Source of the DNA: Rhypophila decipiens
Taxonomy: Eukaryota; Ascomycota; Sordariomycetes; Sordariales; Naviculisporaceae
Assembly: GCA_033297075.1 (NCBI GenBank)
Contig: MU858046.1
Coordinates: forward strand, 248,001 to 312,000
Direction: 5' to 3'
DNA length: 64,000 bases
The position numbers were made by a program, and so were the translations under genes. A model generated the notes under the pieces. It saw only the letters and a list, made by a program, of their open reading frames with translations. It searched no databases and was not told the origin of the DNA. The stretch's first letter is position 1, and every line of letters begins with the position of its first letter. This document shows, in pieces, positions 11,604 through 22,632 of the stretch.

Positions 11604-13237
11604 CTACATACCTGGCGAGGTCAACCGTCCCTTCTCCCTCGAGTCGTGCTCCCAGCCACCAGCCAGCGCCGCACCGCCGTTCTCCTGCGCAAACTTTTGC
11701 ATGCGCGCCTCCAACTCGGGCCGGAAGTGGCGGATGAGACCCTGGATGGGCCAGGCAAACGCCTCTCCGAGAGCTAAAAAGAAAAGCATGATATTAGTCC
11801 CTGACCTTATTTGACCAACAATGCAAAGATGAGAGAAAACTTACCGCAGATTGTGTGCCCCTCCACCTGCTTGGTGAGCTCCTGAAGCATATCAATCTCC
11901 CGCTCCCGACCTTGGCCCCTCTCAAATCGTTGCATGATCTGCTCCGTCCACTTGCTGCCCTCGCGGCAGGGTGTGCACTGACCGCAACTCTCGTGGCGGT
12001 AGAAATGGCTGAGACGGGAGATGGCGCGTACGACGTCGGTGCTCTTGTCCATGACGATGACGGCCGCCGTTCCGAAACCAGACTGGCTGTCCTTCAGCGC
12101 GTCAAAGTCCATCAACTGGTCGTCGCAGACGTGCTTGGGCAAGATGGGAGTTGAAGATCCACCGGGGATGACGGCCTTCAGGTTATCCCAGCCGCCACGG
12201 ACACCGCCACAGTGCTTGTCGATCAGCTCGCGCAAGGGAATGCTCATCTCCTCCTCCACGGTGCACGGGTTGTTGACGTGGCCGCTGATGGAGTAGAGCT
12301 TGGTTCCCGAGTTGCGCTCACGGCCAAAGCCGGCAAACCAGCTGCCGCCGCGACGGCAGATGGTAGGCGCGACGGCGACAGTCTCGACGTTGGCCACGGT
12401 CGATGGGCACCCGAAGAGGCCGACGGCAGCGGGGAAAGGAGGCTTAAGGCGGGGCTTTCCGGGCTTGCCCTCGAGCGACTCGATCAAACTCGTCTCCTCG
12501 CCGCACACGTAGGCACCTCCTCCACGGTGGAGGTAGACATCGAAGTCGTAGCCAGAGCCGCAGGCGTTCTTACCAATCAGACCATCGGCGTAGGCCTCGT
12601 TGATGGCGTTCTGGAGAACAGCGGCCTCGTGGATGAACTCACCACGGATGTAGATGTAAGCAGCAGTGGCGTTCATGGCCCGTCCAGCGACCAAGCATCC
12701 CTCGACCAACTTGTGGGGGTCCTTGCGCATAATCTCGCGATCCTTGCATGTTCCCGGCTCGCCCTCGTCGGCGTTGACGACCAAATACCGCGGCTTGTCG
12801 TCCTTGTCCCAGTCCTTGAAGTTCATGAACGACTAGCGAGCGATAAAAAAAAAAAAGGGTCAGCATAACGTCATCCAAACACATTTCAGAGGACCCAATC
12901 CTACCCATTTCAATCCAGAGGGAAAACCAGCTCCACCACGGCCTCGCAGACCAGACGCCTTGATTTCGCTGATAATCCAGTCGTGACCCTTGAGCAGAAT
13001 CTCCTTGGTCTTGTGCCAGTCGCCCATCTTCTTCGCGTGCTTCAGGTCGGGCGGGTAGCGGCCGTAGAGGTTCTGGAAGATGCGGTCCTGGTCTTTGAGG
13101 CCGCCATAGGTGCGCTTCGGAGTGGCGTCGCCCTCGTTGACAGTCGCAAAGGTCCGTTGCTGCTGGATGGAGGAGCTCGTCACCCGCGAAGCTATCGTCT
13201 TGGCCGCCTTGGACGGCGCTGCCGTTCGGGACAACAT
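11604..13237 (-). CDS. nuo51: NADH:ubiquinone oxidoreductase 51-kDa subunit (complex I, NDUFV1/NuoF)
   Basis: Entry point for electrons in mitochondrial complex I: binds NADH and FMN and carries the N3 4Fe-4S cluster in the matrix arm. Three exons (13237-12905, 12832-11845, 11773-11604) join to 496 residues, normal for fungal NUO51. The first ~35 residues are rich in Ser/Arg/Ala with no acidic residues, a mitochondrial presequence. Visible motifs are the glycine-rich [13 protein letters not shown] (~99-111), the NADH/FMN region [20 protein letters not shown], and the cluster ligands [10 protein letters not shown] (~390) plus the later Cys in GHTIC. The second intron falls straight after that Cys. 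The gene shares a divergent promoter with the dynactin gene. Confidence 0.97.
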
Positions 13238-13826
13238 CTTTTTTCTTTTCTGTGTAGTCGTTGCAAGAAAGAGCGGAGAGTGTGGAGGCCGGCGTATCTG
13301 CTCAACAGAGCAGAGATGGGGGGTTTTGCCAATTGGCGGTTGCTGTCGCTCGGAAGAACACACAACAACTTGCTTTGAGCCTGGGCGAGGGTGAATGAGG
13401 TTGTTGCGGGTCCCCGGCTGCTCGCTTCTTTCGATGCGTTGAACGGGGCGAAATACGAATTGGCGGGCTGTGATTGGTCCGATGTTCGAGGTAGGGACCC
13501 ACCTAAGCTTCAGTGTGCTTCACACCCACTTCCACAGCTTGGGAATCGTGACTGCATTTTGTCATGGGAATACAGGGAAAGAGCTCTGTGCTTTCCCCAT
13601 CTTTCATCTTTTCGCCTTCCGAGTTGTGAGGACCGGGAACGTTTGCTCCAAGACGCCAAAAGCCGACCGAGCGGCAGCGACCTTAATTCCGATGAGGTTA
13701 TTTACATGATTTCAAACTTCCCCGGTGGATGTTTGTTTTTATTCTTATTCCCAGATCCGGACCGAGACCTCGACAATGTGCTGCAGTGAAACTACAAAAT
13801 AATACATAACCCGTGAACGAACGAAA
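13238..13826. promoter_or_regulatory. Divergent promoter region, NUO51 / DCTN6
   Basis: About 590 bp separate the start codons of two genes read in opposite directions, so both promoters lie here. I recognise no specific operator. A stretch at 13443-13480 contains ATTGG, a CCAAT box on the minus strand, about 230 bp upstream of the NUO51 start. Confidence 0.5.
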
Positions 13827-14574
13827 ATGGCAGCCCCCTCGTCCTCCTCAAAGCGGCACTCCATCCTGCCAGCGGTATCCCAAGCCGGCCCCAAACCGCC
13901 CATCCAATTCTCTTCCTCGCTTGTAATCGCCGACTCGGCCATCCTCACCGGCCCACACACCATCACGATCCGCTCCGAGTCCGTGATCCACCCGCGCGCC
14001 CGCCTCGAGTCCACCGCCGGGCGGATCAACATTGGCCGGAGATGTATCGTTCACGAGCGCACACATATCGGGCTTGTCCCTTCTTCCTCCTCCTCCAGCA
14101 GTCGTAACGGGAAGAGCTCGCTGGTTAGCAAAGGCAGTGGCCTCGGTGTGCTGGGCGAAGCTGGTGAGGCTCCGGTTTCGCCTTCAGTCCTGATTGGAGC
14201 CGTCACACTGGGCGATTATGTCACTGTAGAAGTCGCTGTGACAATCGAAGGGGGCGAGACATTGATAGGAGATGGCACCATAGTAGGTGTCGGGTCCAAG
14301 ATTGGAGCAGGGGCGACGGTCGGCAAGGTATAATCCTTCAGGGACTCTCAAATAAAAACTCTAAAATACTGACATGGTGGAATAGCACTGCACACTCACA
14401 CCCCACTCCGTTGTCGCCCCTGGGGAGGTAATACCCGACTTTACAGTAATATACTCGAATGGAGCCCGACGAAAAGACAGACGAGGCGTGGTCGACCTCA
14501 GGAACAAAGGGCAGGCGAGACAGATCGAGGTCCTTAGGCGGATGATACCCAGCAACCCGGCAAAGTTTCAGTAG
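13827..14574 (+). CDS. Dynactin subunit p27 (DCTN6)
   Basis: Pointed-end subunit of dynactin, the cofactor of cytoplasmic dynein. Exons 13827-14327 and 14386-14574 join in phase 0 to 229 residues. The body is a left-handed beta-helix of hexapeptide-type repeats, seen as spaced small hydrophobics (VIADSAILTGPHTITI, INIGRRCIVHERTHIG, LIGAVTLGDYVTVEV, LIGDGTIVGVGSKIG). A Ser/Gly-rich insert (~90-120) interrupts the helix. The last exon reads HCTLTPHSVVAPGEVIPD ... VIYSNGARR ... LRRMIPSNPAKFQ, which matches the DCTN6 C-terminus. DCTN5 (p25) has the same fold, but the VIYSNG and LRRMIP tail favours p27. Confidence 0.85.
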
Positions 14575-14831
14575 GATGAATCACCGGGGCAGTCAGGAGG
14601 ACAACCAGTGCCATAAGCGGAGGGAAGGGAAAACATTTCTCCAAAGACTCCAAACACAGATCTGAATAAAGTGGGAGCGAATTATCCCCGAGGAATATCG
14701 CTGCGACAGGAAATATAAGGCAGGAGTTATCGTGGCATGAGGATTTCAATGTTGCCTATTATATACATTAGGTACCTAGTTATGGTAGCCTAGCCATGAA
14801 CCTCTGAAAACGAGGACTGGCATCACCAACA

Positions 14832-16730
14832 TCATAAATACCGAACCTTCATCCACTCGCTGGTTCCAAGGCCCAAATTGAGTCCATTCTCGGCCCACCA
14901 CCGTCTGACCTTGGTCTGGTCACCCAGCGAGTCTTCCAACGCCTCCTCGATATCCATAGTCTTGTACTCGACCCTCTTCCTCTCCTTGATGTTCTGGTTC
15001 TTCTTTTTCTGACTCTGACTCTTATCTGAAGGGTCTTGGCCCCTCGTATCCTCGGAGTCCATCATTTCCTGATCTTCCCCTCCAAAATTCCTATCCATGC
15101 CGGGTAATTCCCCATGGGCATATCTCCTCCACCACTCGAGCACCTGAACATGTGCATGCACGGTAGGCTCGATCAGAATCTGGTTATCAAACGACATCTT
15201 GTCATCGCCCTTGAGCTGCCTCCACAGCTCTAGTACCTTGACCTGTCCCCATCGACTCGCCATCTTGCATACCCCGTCCTGGTGATCAACCGGTATCCCG
15301 CTCTCTTCCCACCAGCGAATTACCTCGCATTGGCCCCACTGGGCTGCTGCTAATAACGACCTGCCCGGCTTGAGCACTATCACAGATGGTTCCTGGATGT
15401 AGGCCTCACGCCACCATTCCAAGACGTGCAGATTGCCCTTTGACGAAGCCATTTCAAAGGCAGCCTCGGTATATTTCAGGGGTAAGCCTGACCGCCGCCA
15501 CCACTCAAGTACCTGAACAAACCCCCGCATGGACGCGCCGTTCAGTGCCTCGCTGTCGTACTGTTTCTCCAAGAAGGATGGGGATTTCGCCCACCAGTCT
15601 AGGATATCCGTGCGGCCGTAAAATGCCGAGGCCTTGGTGGGGATGGTCTTGCCATCAAAGGCCTTGAAAAGATGAGGGTAATTCGACTCGATGTACGTCA
15701 GCACCTCGGTCAGGGCAAATTTGAAAATCAGATGAACCGCCAGGGCCGACAGGTCATGAAAGGTGGATGGGGCGGAGGAGAGCTTTGTGCAGATGGCGGC
15801 CGGGTTCGCGGTTAGTAGAGTCCACTCCAGCTCGTGCATAAACACCTGGAGGGGATCATTCGGGTCACGGGGCGACAGACGCCAGCCTTGAGAGGTCGGC
15901 ATCGGCAGTGTGGTAAATACGCCGAGCGAAGTGGCCAGCTCCCAGTCGTTGGTGTATTCAAAGATGATGCTCCATATTTCGGGCGGGAGAGTTTTCGAAT
16001 GCGGTCTCCGGCTGCCCGAGGGGAGCACTGAGCCGCCTTGGATGGCTACCTCAACATTGTGACCGAGCTTCAGCAGATCTGCGTGGTTCTTGATGATGTT
16101 TATGACCTCGTTGAAGCCGTCCCAGTTCACCACGCGTTTGGGGTTGATCCTGTCTTCGTAGTGCCAGAGGATGGGCGGCATCACCCTGACCCAGCCCCAT
16201 TTCCTGTGCAATTTGCTCATCTGTTTCTTGGTGACGGGGTTCTCCCACATATGGGTCGTCATTCCGGGGATGACGAGGATTCGTTTGGAAGCATCCCAGC
16301 TTCGAAGAACCTCCAGCATCAGGGTGTCTGAGATTCCACACATCATCTTGGCCAGCTGGTCGGCATCGATGGGTGCCAACACCAGCAGGTCCGCCCATTC
16401 GACCAGTTCAAAGGCCTGTTGTTGGCATTCTTCAATCTCCCTCGACGTGGGACCTTCGGGCTCCCCTCTTCTGAGGCTCTTGTTTTGGTGTACAAGGACT
16501 TCCTGCGCCAAGCGGTGTGTCATGTCGTCGACGATGGCCCTGGTCATGATCTGGGAGTCTTTGGACAAGCGGACGGCGATCGCCTGTGCATATGCGACGT
16601 CGCGCGGGCCATTGGCGGCGACGAGCAGATGCAGCGCTCGCGGTCTTTGTATCTCGCTTAAAGATGGATTCGAGGGCACTCGTCCAAGAGACACCCGGTG
16701 GCCGATTAGGTGAGAAGACCCGCCAACCAT
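14832..16730 (-). CDS. Degenerate HAL3/PPCDC flavoprotein domain fused to F-box-like and WW ankyrin-like repeats
   Basis: Single-exon gene, 632 residues from the preferred ATG (an in-frame ATG at 16835 would add 35). Residues ~31-200 resemble phosphopantothenoylcysteine decarboxylase/HAL3: WADLLVLAPIDADQLAKM (~112), GISDTLMLEVLRSWD, then PGMTTHMWENPVTKKQ (~155-170). The family's PxMNxxMW has lost its Asn, the usual active-site His before WAD is Ala, and no CGDxGxGAM loop follows, so decarboxylation is unlikely. LPPEIWSIIFEYT (~248-260) is F-box-like. Six segments with a WW or LW core follow at ~379, 410, 439, 473, 502 and 533, about 30 residues apart, resembling ankyrin-type repeats. A Lys-rich stretch (~570-590) may be a nuclear signal. 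Function is unknown. A scaffold or ubiquitin-ligase adaptor that kept an FMN fold for binding is a guess. Confidence 0.8.
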   Translation of the reverse strand: MVGGSSHLIGHRVSLGRVPSNPSLSEIQRPRALHLLVAANGPRDVAYAQAIAVRLSKDSQIMTRAIVDDMTHRLAQEVLVHQNKSLRRGEPEGPTSREIEECQQQAFELVEWADLLVLAPIDADQLAKMMCGISDTLMLEVLRSWDASKRILVIPGMTTHMWENPVTKKQMSKLHRKWGWVRVMPPILWHYEDRINPKRVVNWDGFNEVINIIKNHADLLKLGHNVEVAIQGGSVLPSGSRRPHSKTLPPEIWSIIFEYTNDWELATSLGVFTTLPMPTSQGWRLSPRDPNDPLQVFMHELEWTLLTANPAAICTKLSSAPSTFHDLSALAVHLIFKFALTEVLTYIESNYPHLFKAFDGKTIPTKASAFYGRTDILDWWAKSPSFLEKQYDSEALNGASMRGFVQVLEWWRRSGLPLKYTEAAFEMASSKGNLHVLEWWREAYIQEPSVIVLKPGRSLLAAAQWGQCEVIRWWEESGIPVDHQDGVCKMASRWGQVKVLELWRQLKGDDKMSFDNQILIEPTVHAHVQVLEWWRRYAHGELPGMDRNFGGEDQEMMDSEDTRGQDPSDKSQSQKKKNQNIKERKRVEYKTMDIEEALEDSLGDQTKVRRWWAENGLNLGLGTSEWMKVRYL

Positions 16731-18977
16731 TATGACTAGCAGATGCGATGTGCTGAAAACTCCAGAGAGATCAATGTGGGAAGGCGAACCGTGGTTCGGA
16801 GGGCGAAGAGTTGCAAGGCATCTATTGTTGGGCACCTAAGCAGGATTTTAGGTGAGAGGCTCTCGTCGCGGTTGGGTGATGGGTGGGTGGCTTTCAAATC
16901 GGCGTATTTGCTTCGGAAACAAAACCCCAAAATCATGAATAGATCCAGTCGAGTATAAGGCTAATTATTTCGAGGTCACTGGGTACTGTCGTCAGTCTTG
17001 TCGTCACAATGGGGTCTCGGGTTGCCATCAGTTGCAGCAATTGGGACTGAAGTGGGCCCTTGCTGTCGTCAGAGTTCGACCCAAAAAGCCTCGACCAATC
17101 ACATCAAGTTTTGTTAACCCTTGCCGGCAGTTTAGGGGTTCGTACCTCCCCACATTCCGGCGCTTGGACACCCGCCCGCCCCACAAGGCGCCGGTCAAGG
17201 GACCGGACACGCTAAAAGCACAATCCCGGCCCCGTATTTCGTCCGGGGGAAGAGACTCGAACTCAAGAGGCTCTCATGGTATCCCGGCTTGCTCGTCCAA
17301 GGGCGCATTGGAAACCACCTGGGTGTTTCTCATTGTTTCCTCATGCTCTGATGTCAGCTTATTACTTGGCCACCCCTCACTGTTTTTACCTTCAGATATT
17401 CTGGAGAACGATTGAGCCTCTTGTTGGCCCCGGAGATGTCTCTTCTCCGGTCTTTCGACTAAACAAGAGAGACAGTATTGACCAGGACAAGCTGACGAGG
17501 CATTTTACTGATGGGCTTGTCGAGTGACGTCAAAGAAGATCAGATTATCACCTTCCCGGCAATTTCCCGAAAGTGTCGACTTTCTTCTTCCAACATCGGG
17601 CATCCTCGGCTGTTGGTCTGTTGACTATCGTGTAAGCCGGGTGTCTCGTTTGGGTCCGAGAATTCACAAGATCAAGTCCGGCCCTTTGACCCGCACCAGG
17701 AACTTGTAGCTGCTTGCTTTCTTTCCAGCCCTGACTCCGACACCTCTGGGCATTTTCTCATTGGCTCTTCGACTAACCACCGCAATGCGATATCGCCAGA
17801 GTCCGGATTCCGGATCCCCATCTCTCCAGATAGCCATCTCTCCAGACGGTCAAGGCAGGTCGGTACGGGCAACAGCTGGTAATCAGGGGTGTTATGCCAC
17901 GTGGAGAAGACGGGAAGTTGCAAAGTCCCGGCCCCTAGCACCGAATTGTCAACTGAGCCATGGACACACAAACACCCAGGCTGGCCGTTTTAGCTCGCTG
18001 AACCTCCTCCTCCGTTAATTGCTAGTGGAAGCGCCACCTAGTGATGGCCGACTCTCGGCCGGAGAAAAAGACGATGGGAATTGATCAAACGGCATCCTGA
18101 AATCCACAGTTCTCCTCGGAACCGACCAGAAGCTCCCAGTCTTGGGTGTCTTGGACTACCGTCAGTAGTCCATACAAAGCAAGCCATTTTCGACTTTCCA
18201 CTGAGCAGACTTGCAACCGTCAGAGAGCTTTGAACGTTTGTTGTTTGTGAAATCCGCCCTAGGACACCAACGCCAGGACAAAGTATAATACAAAACTAAT
18301 ATGTCACCGCCGAATTTAACTTCAAATGACCCTAGCAGGCAGATTGAGTTTGTGTTTGATGTTTGCCTTAGCGGTCATCACTTGTGACTGCCCGCGCTAT
18401 GGGTTTTACGGCCTCTTTCTCACTAACTGCCATGGCAATTATTTTTATTTGCTTTCAGCTTCAGGGAAAGCTGCAACAGGACTGCCTGACCTTTGAGATA
18501 ATTGAACCCGCAGTGCCATCTTTGATGTGGAAACTGTGGCTTGCATAACCTTTCAGTGAAAACCGAAAGGGACTCATATGATGCACCATCTTCAATGTTA
18601 TAGTCATATTTCCTAACTTCCTGCCCAGAAAAACCCACCGTCACCGGGACAAAGCCACAAGGTCTTCCTGCCCACCAACGTCATTACCAGTAGCTCATGG
18701 CCCGATAACCAAACATCGGTTCGATAACACAAATCGGTGGGCCGTTGATCACGAGGGAATGAAATACTGACTTTCCATAGCGTCCCTTCAAATAGATCAA
18801 GGCGTCCCTCTCGTGAAGGAAAGCATTCTCTTCCAGCCTCATCCTGAATCATTATCATCACACCTCTTCAACCTCATACCAAGCACAGCGGTTGCTTCCT
18901 ACGGGGTCACTTCCCCCAAATTATTACTTGGTTTCTCACCTACATAGTCAATCCTGTACACCTCGATACCACTCAAC
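16731..18977. other. 2.2-kb intergenic region with a degenerate tRNA-like stretch
   Basis: The flanking genes diverge, so two promoters lie at the ends. The middle has no convincing protein gene. On the minus strand around 17230-17335 there is a B-box-like AGTTCGAGTCT and an upstream A-box-like stretch, but only three T-stem pairs form and no acceptor stem closes, so it is at most a tRNA relic. Confidence 0.4.
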
Positions 18978-20117
18978 ATGCCCTTCAGCAGAAAGTCCTC
19001 AGTGGATAGCACCTCGACAGCCGATCGGGAGCTTCAGAATACTCAGGAGATTCAGAACCTTCAGGAGACCCAATGGAGAGCCAGGGCCGAAATATTCGGC
19101 CTCATTGATGAAAGATGGGAGTCGAACCGAGCATCAATCAGACTCACAGGTGAACCTACGTACGAAGAGCTCAAAAATATTGGCCGATTACCCAGATCCC
19201 AGGGGATACTCGAATTCCGGAAGCTCATCAGGGCCCCGGTCATTGGCGAAGAAATCGCCACTGCTCTGTGGGAGAGGATGGCTACTAAGGTCCGGAGAGA
19301 ATCTGAAGACTCGCACGTCGACCTTGACGATCCGGAAACCGAAATCGCGTTCCAGAAACAATTCGAGAGGGAACGCCTAATTCAGGAAATCAATGCCACA
19401 AGGAGGCCCAGCAAGACCAGCAGAAAACTATCCTTGAAGCGTCATGACCCAGTACACGCTTCAGTGATGGGCCATGACGCTTCAGTGACTCCTGAAATAC
19501 CCGACTCAGCCTCACCTGCCCACCCCGGTGTTAAATGGGAACCAACAACAACCGACGTACCTGTTTGTCCCGCCTTGCTTGTCTCTCCTACCTCGCCCGC
19601 CTTGCCTCCACCGCCTGCCATAAGTACGGATACTACCACCCAGCCTGAGGCCACCAAGCCCGAGGACGAAGCGCCCCGTCGCAAACTGAGCTGGATCTTA
19701 CCCCTTGCCGGCCCTGAAAGGCGAAGAAGCAGCACCAAAACCAATGGTTCGGACGAGCCCTCCACCTCTGAGGCAGGCACCACCCACAGTCGTCGCGGAA
19801 GCAGTGGGACCACCAGGTCCAGAACAAAGACCACCTCGGCCAAATCCTCACTCGATTCCAACAGCATACCGTGGGAAGAAGGCTTCTGGACAAAGGCCCA
19901 AGACAAACAGGCATCACAACCAGCCGAATCGAACCCGAACCCTTTGCAGAAAACTACTGAGTCTCCCGTCTCTCCCATGTCCACCGTCAGAAAAAAGTCA
20001 TTTTCGAAACGAATTTTCCTCAAGTTGACTGAAACCAGCCTTGTGGGAAATATTGGCGAATTTGGCCAGAGTCTGGGAGCTGGCTACGGACTCCGCGAGG
20101 GAAGTCCTGTTGTGTGA
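18978..20117 (+). CDS. Disordered hypothetical protein, 379 residues
   Basis: Single-exon open frame with ATG in the context CTCAACATGCCC. The first ~160 residues look folded, with helical charged segments (RELQNTQEIQNLQETQWRA; LIDERWESNRASIRLTGEP). The rest is Pro/Ser/Thr-rich and probably disordered, ending in a basic-hydrophobic stretch (KKSFSKRIFLKLTETSLVG) and a glycine-rich tail. A short duplication near residues 155-170 repeats HASV..GHDASV at protein and DNA level. I do not recognise a family. Codon pattern and the clean 379-codon frame argue for a real gene. The conserved-looking C-terminal LTETSLVGNIGEFG could be a short linear motif. Confidence 0.6.
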   Translation: MPFSRKSSVDSTSTADRELQNTQEIQNLQETQWRARAEIFGLIDERWESNRASIRLTGEPTYEELKNIGRLPRSQGILEFRKLIRAPVIGEEIATALWERMATKVRRESEDSHVDLDDPETEIAFQKQFERERLIQEINATRRPSKTSRKLSLKRHDPVHASVMGHDASVTPEIPDSASPAHPGVKWEPTTTDVPVCPALLVSPTSPALPPPPAISTDTTTQPEATKPEDEAPRRKLSWILPLAGPERRRSSTKTNGSDEPSTSEAGTTHSRRGSSGTTRSRTKTTSAKSSLDSNSIPWEEGFWTKAQDKQASQPAESNPNPLQKTTESPVSPMSTVRKKSFSKRIFLKLTETSLVGNIGEFGQSLGAGYGLREGSPVV

Positions 20118-22632
20118 TGATTTCTTTGAGCCGGTATCGGTCGCTACGGCCACCAAAGACAGAAACCAGTTACTTTACATCCTTCACTTTTTACCTACAT
20201 GCAGTCATTCGTTTCCACTTTTCCTTATCACGACTTGGTATCTTTTACAGTAACACTAGACGAATAGTTTAATGAGCGAATGGATAACGTGGACGAATAC
20301 TGGCAGAAGCAGGGTAAAGACTGGGAAACGGAAATAGCGCATGATTATTGGTCATTGCACAAGAGCGATGAGCGGCGATATCAGAATTGCAAATTTCCAC
20401 AGAGCGTTCAATTACTGGGCAGTAGTGGAAAAAGTCATTTGGAATACCTCGGGACTCGTACGGAAAAGGGACGGAAAAGCAAATGGACATTGTACCTCTC
20501 CAGAATATAAGAATGTACTTATCCGAGGATCATGGTTACGATAGCAGGATAAAGAATCCACAGCACATGCTTCTTTCTTATTTCATTTTGAAATTAAGAA
20601 CGGGCACATGATGTAGCTCCTGACAGATTGCGAAACCGAGCATGACAAGATTCACAGTACTTGAGAATCCGACATCTAGCTTGGTTGAGTTTGGCTCTTT
20701 TCACGGTATGTACGGAGTACTCGGATAGGTATCTGTCTCCTTTTTGTCTTTTCCGTCTGTTAACCCGGGCTGGAAGACGCATAACAACGACACAACAACG
20801 ACACAACAACGGATATCTAACCCGATCAGATTTATATCACCAGTGACGCGCACCATCGCCCTATAAACGTTAGGTTGTTTCCCTCAAGTGCTTAGTGTAG
20901 CCCCAGTTGAAAGTTCCACCGCCTCTCCCGGTCTGACCAACTTAACGAAGCCGTTTGAGAGAACCTTGACGGCTAAGTTCCTGTCTCGGGCACTTTCCTC
21001 CGTCCTCCCAACTTAACCAGTGGGTTAGTTAGCCTGGGAGTGAGATGTTTAAGTTGACTCACCTCATCCTCTGACATGATCGGCTCTCCACATATCCACA
21101 CCTCCAGGCACACTCTCACATCACCACTAACATACTTATACACCCAGCCTGTGATACCCACGGGCTGGCACTGGTTACGTTTGTGGTGGTAACGGTATTC
21201 ACGGGTCCTTTTGCCTCCTAGTACCTTCCAACGTCACAGCTACACATTTCTCAAAGATGGGCATGATGCTAGTTACTTCGCTAATTTCGTCTGGCAGCCA
21301 GCAGGTAGAGCTCTCCTCTCCTGGGTTGTTACTTGCCTCTAAGTTGGGAGCCCCTGCCTAGAATAAGCCTCTTTCCCATACGGGACAGTCTGGTCAGCCC
21401 AACGGCTGTCATACTCATTCTTATATCTCGACCTGCGGCTAGACAAGCACATACGACCATAGGCACTGGAAAACTCGGGATCCCGTCCGCTCTCCCAGAG
21501 ATAAGTTGGCAGTCACCTGACTAGTAGTTGGGTGGGTGACCGCCAGATCATTGCCGATAAACTAGTGACCGCCAGACTAGTAGCTGGGTGGGTGACCACC
21601 AGCGAATCCCTGGTGTTGTATGTTTTTTCTTGTTCTCCTTTTTGTGCTATATCCTTTTTTTTTAACTACCTACCTTTTTCCTTTTCTTCTGATACTCTCT
21701 CTATTTCTTTCTCAATCGAGAAGTACATTCTTTTTGTTAAAATCTCATCTCCTAACCAGTATGATAGATCCACCCACCTTCCTGTGCGACCCCGGCCCGG
21801 TTAGACACGGGACCGATAACCGGGAATCTTGCCGTTTCTGCCGGCTGACTCGGCTCCGTGTTCCGGTGTTTTCCGGCGCATCTGACCCGACCTACCCAAC
21901 CAGTGTCAGAGGACAGGTACTGGAAGACAAATCAGCATCGATTATCAGGATAATCCGTCGGTATGACACCCAGTGGAAAATCATACACTTCCCGCCTTCG
22001 TTCCAAGTCATCTATCCCACTTCATAGAGCCGGGAGAGGGCGTAACACACCAGCAGTTTTTCTGGAAATGGTTTTGGATTTTGCCAAAAGATCTGAACAT
22101 CATCACGATATTTAGGGTCGGCATAATATCATTGACTACACCAAATGGTTATAATACCCAGCTGGTTGACGTTAGGATCCAGCAAACACCATAGAATGGT
22201 ATTTGCTTATTAACTCTCCCGACCTCGGAAAGGTCAACCTCTGCTGACCTCTATTTTTGAGATGAAATCTCCGTCCCTTCAATCCCCTTTCCCCAACTTT
22301 TTTTTGCCTTTACAGGCTCAACATGTTCCCCAATCCGTGTGCGGATACTTGTCAAAATGCAGCACCCAATCTGTCAACCACAAACGGCGAGAGCGGCCGT
22401 GGACAATCAGGACACGACAGCAACAACAACGAACGCACCTGCCGCTTTCCTGACCACGACATGCGGCATGCCTATCTTCAAACTTGCGACCTGAACTCCA
22501 TCCTGCGCTAGACATCTTCAAACTGCTCCTTGCTTGACCTAATCACCGTCTCACTCCTTACGATTGGCTTACCTTTCATTCGTTTCATTCCCTAAGGAAA
22601 TATTCTTACCTACACACTAATGTCCCGGCATT
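20118..22632. other. 2.5-kb intergenic region holding the 5S-like unit
   Basis: Between two plus-strand genes. Apart from the 5S rRNA-like unit at 21449-21623 I see no gene. Several T-rich and pyrimidine-rich stretches (21650-21720, 22255-22310) carry no clear coding signal. The last few hundred bases must hold the GT15 promoter. Confidence 0.5.
21449..21623 (+). rRNA. 5S rRNA-like gene with 56-bp internal duplication, probable pseudogene
   Basis: The 5' part (ACATACGACCATA, then CTGGAAAACTCGGGATCCCG and TCCGCTCTCCCA) and the 3' part (CCAGCGAATCCCTGGTG, GTTGTATGT) are those of filamentous-fungal 5S rRNA. Terminal stem I pairs fully over nine bases (ACATACGAC with GTTGTATGT, one G-U). A run of six T follows, fitting a Pol III stop. 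The unit is 175 nt instead of about 119. The excess is a 56-bp imperfect duplication: GACTAGTAG occurs at 21519 and 21575, and GTGACC(G/A)CCAG three times (21536, 21565, 21592). The segment between the B-helix and the duplication also differs from the normal consensus. I therefore expect a pseudogene or 5S-derived element; a variant that is still transcribed is possible. Confidence 0.8.

Noticed and set aside
12212..12868. 218-codon plus-strand frame opposite NUO51
   Set aside because: Antisense shadow of a strongly conserved enzyme gene.
17225..17340. tRNA gene on the minus strand
   Set aside because: B-box-like AGTTCGAGTCT is present, but only three T-stem pairs form and no acceptor stem closes; at most a relic, and it lacks the two 3' hairpins of the 39- and 47-kb elements.
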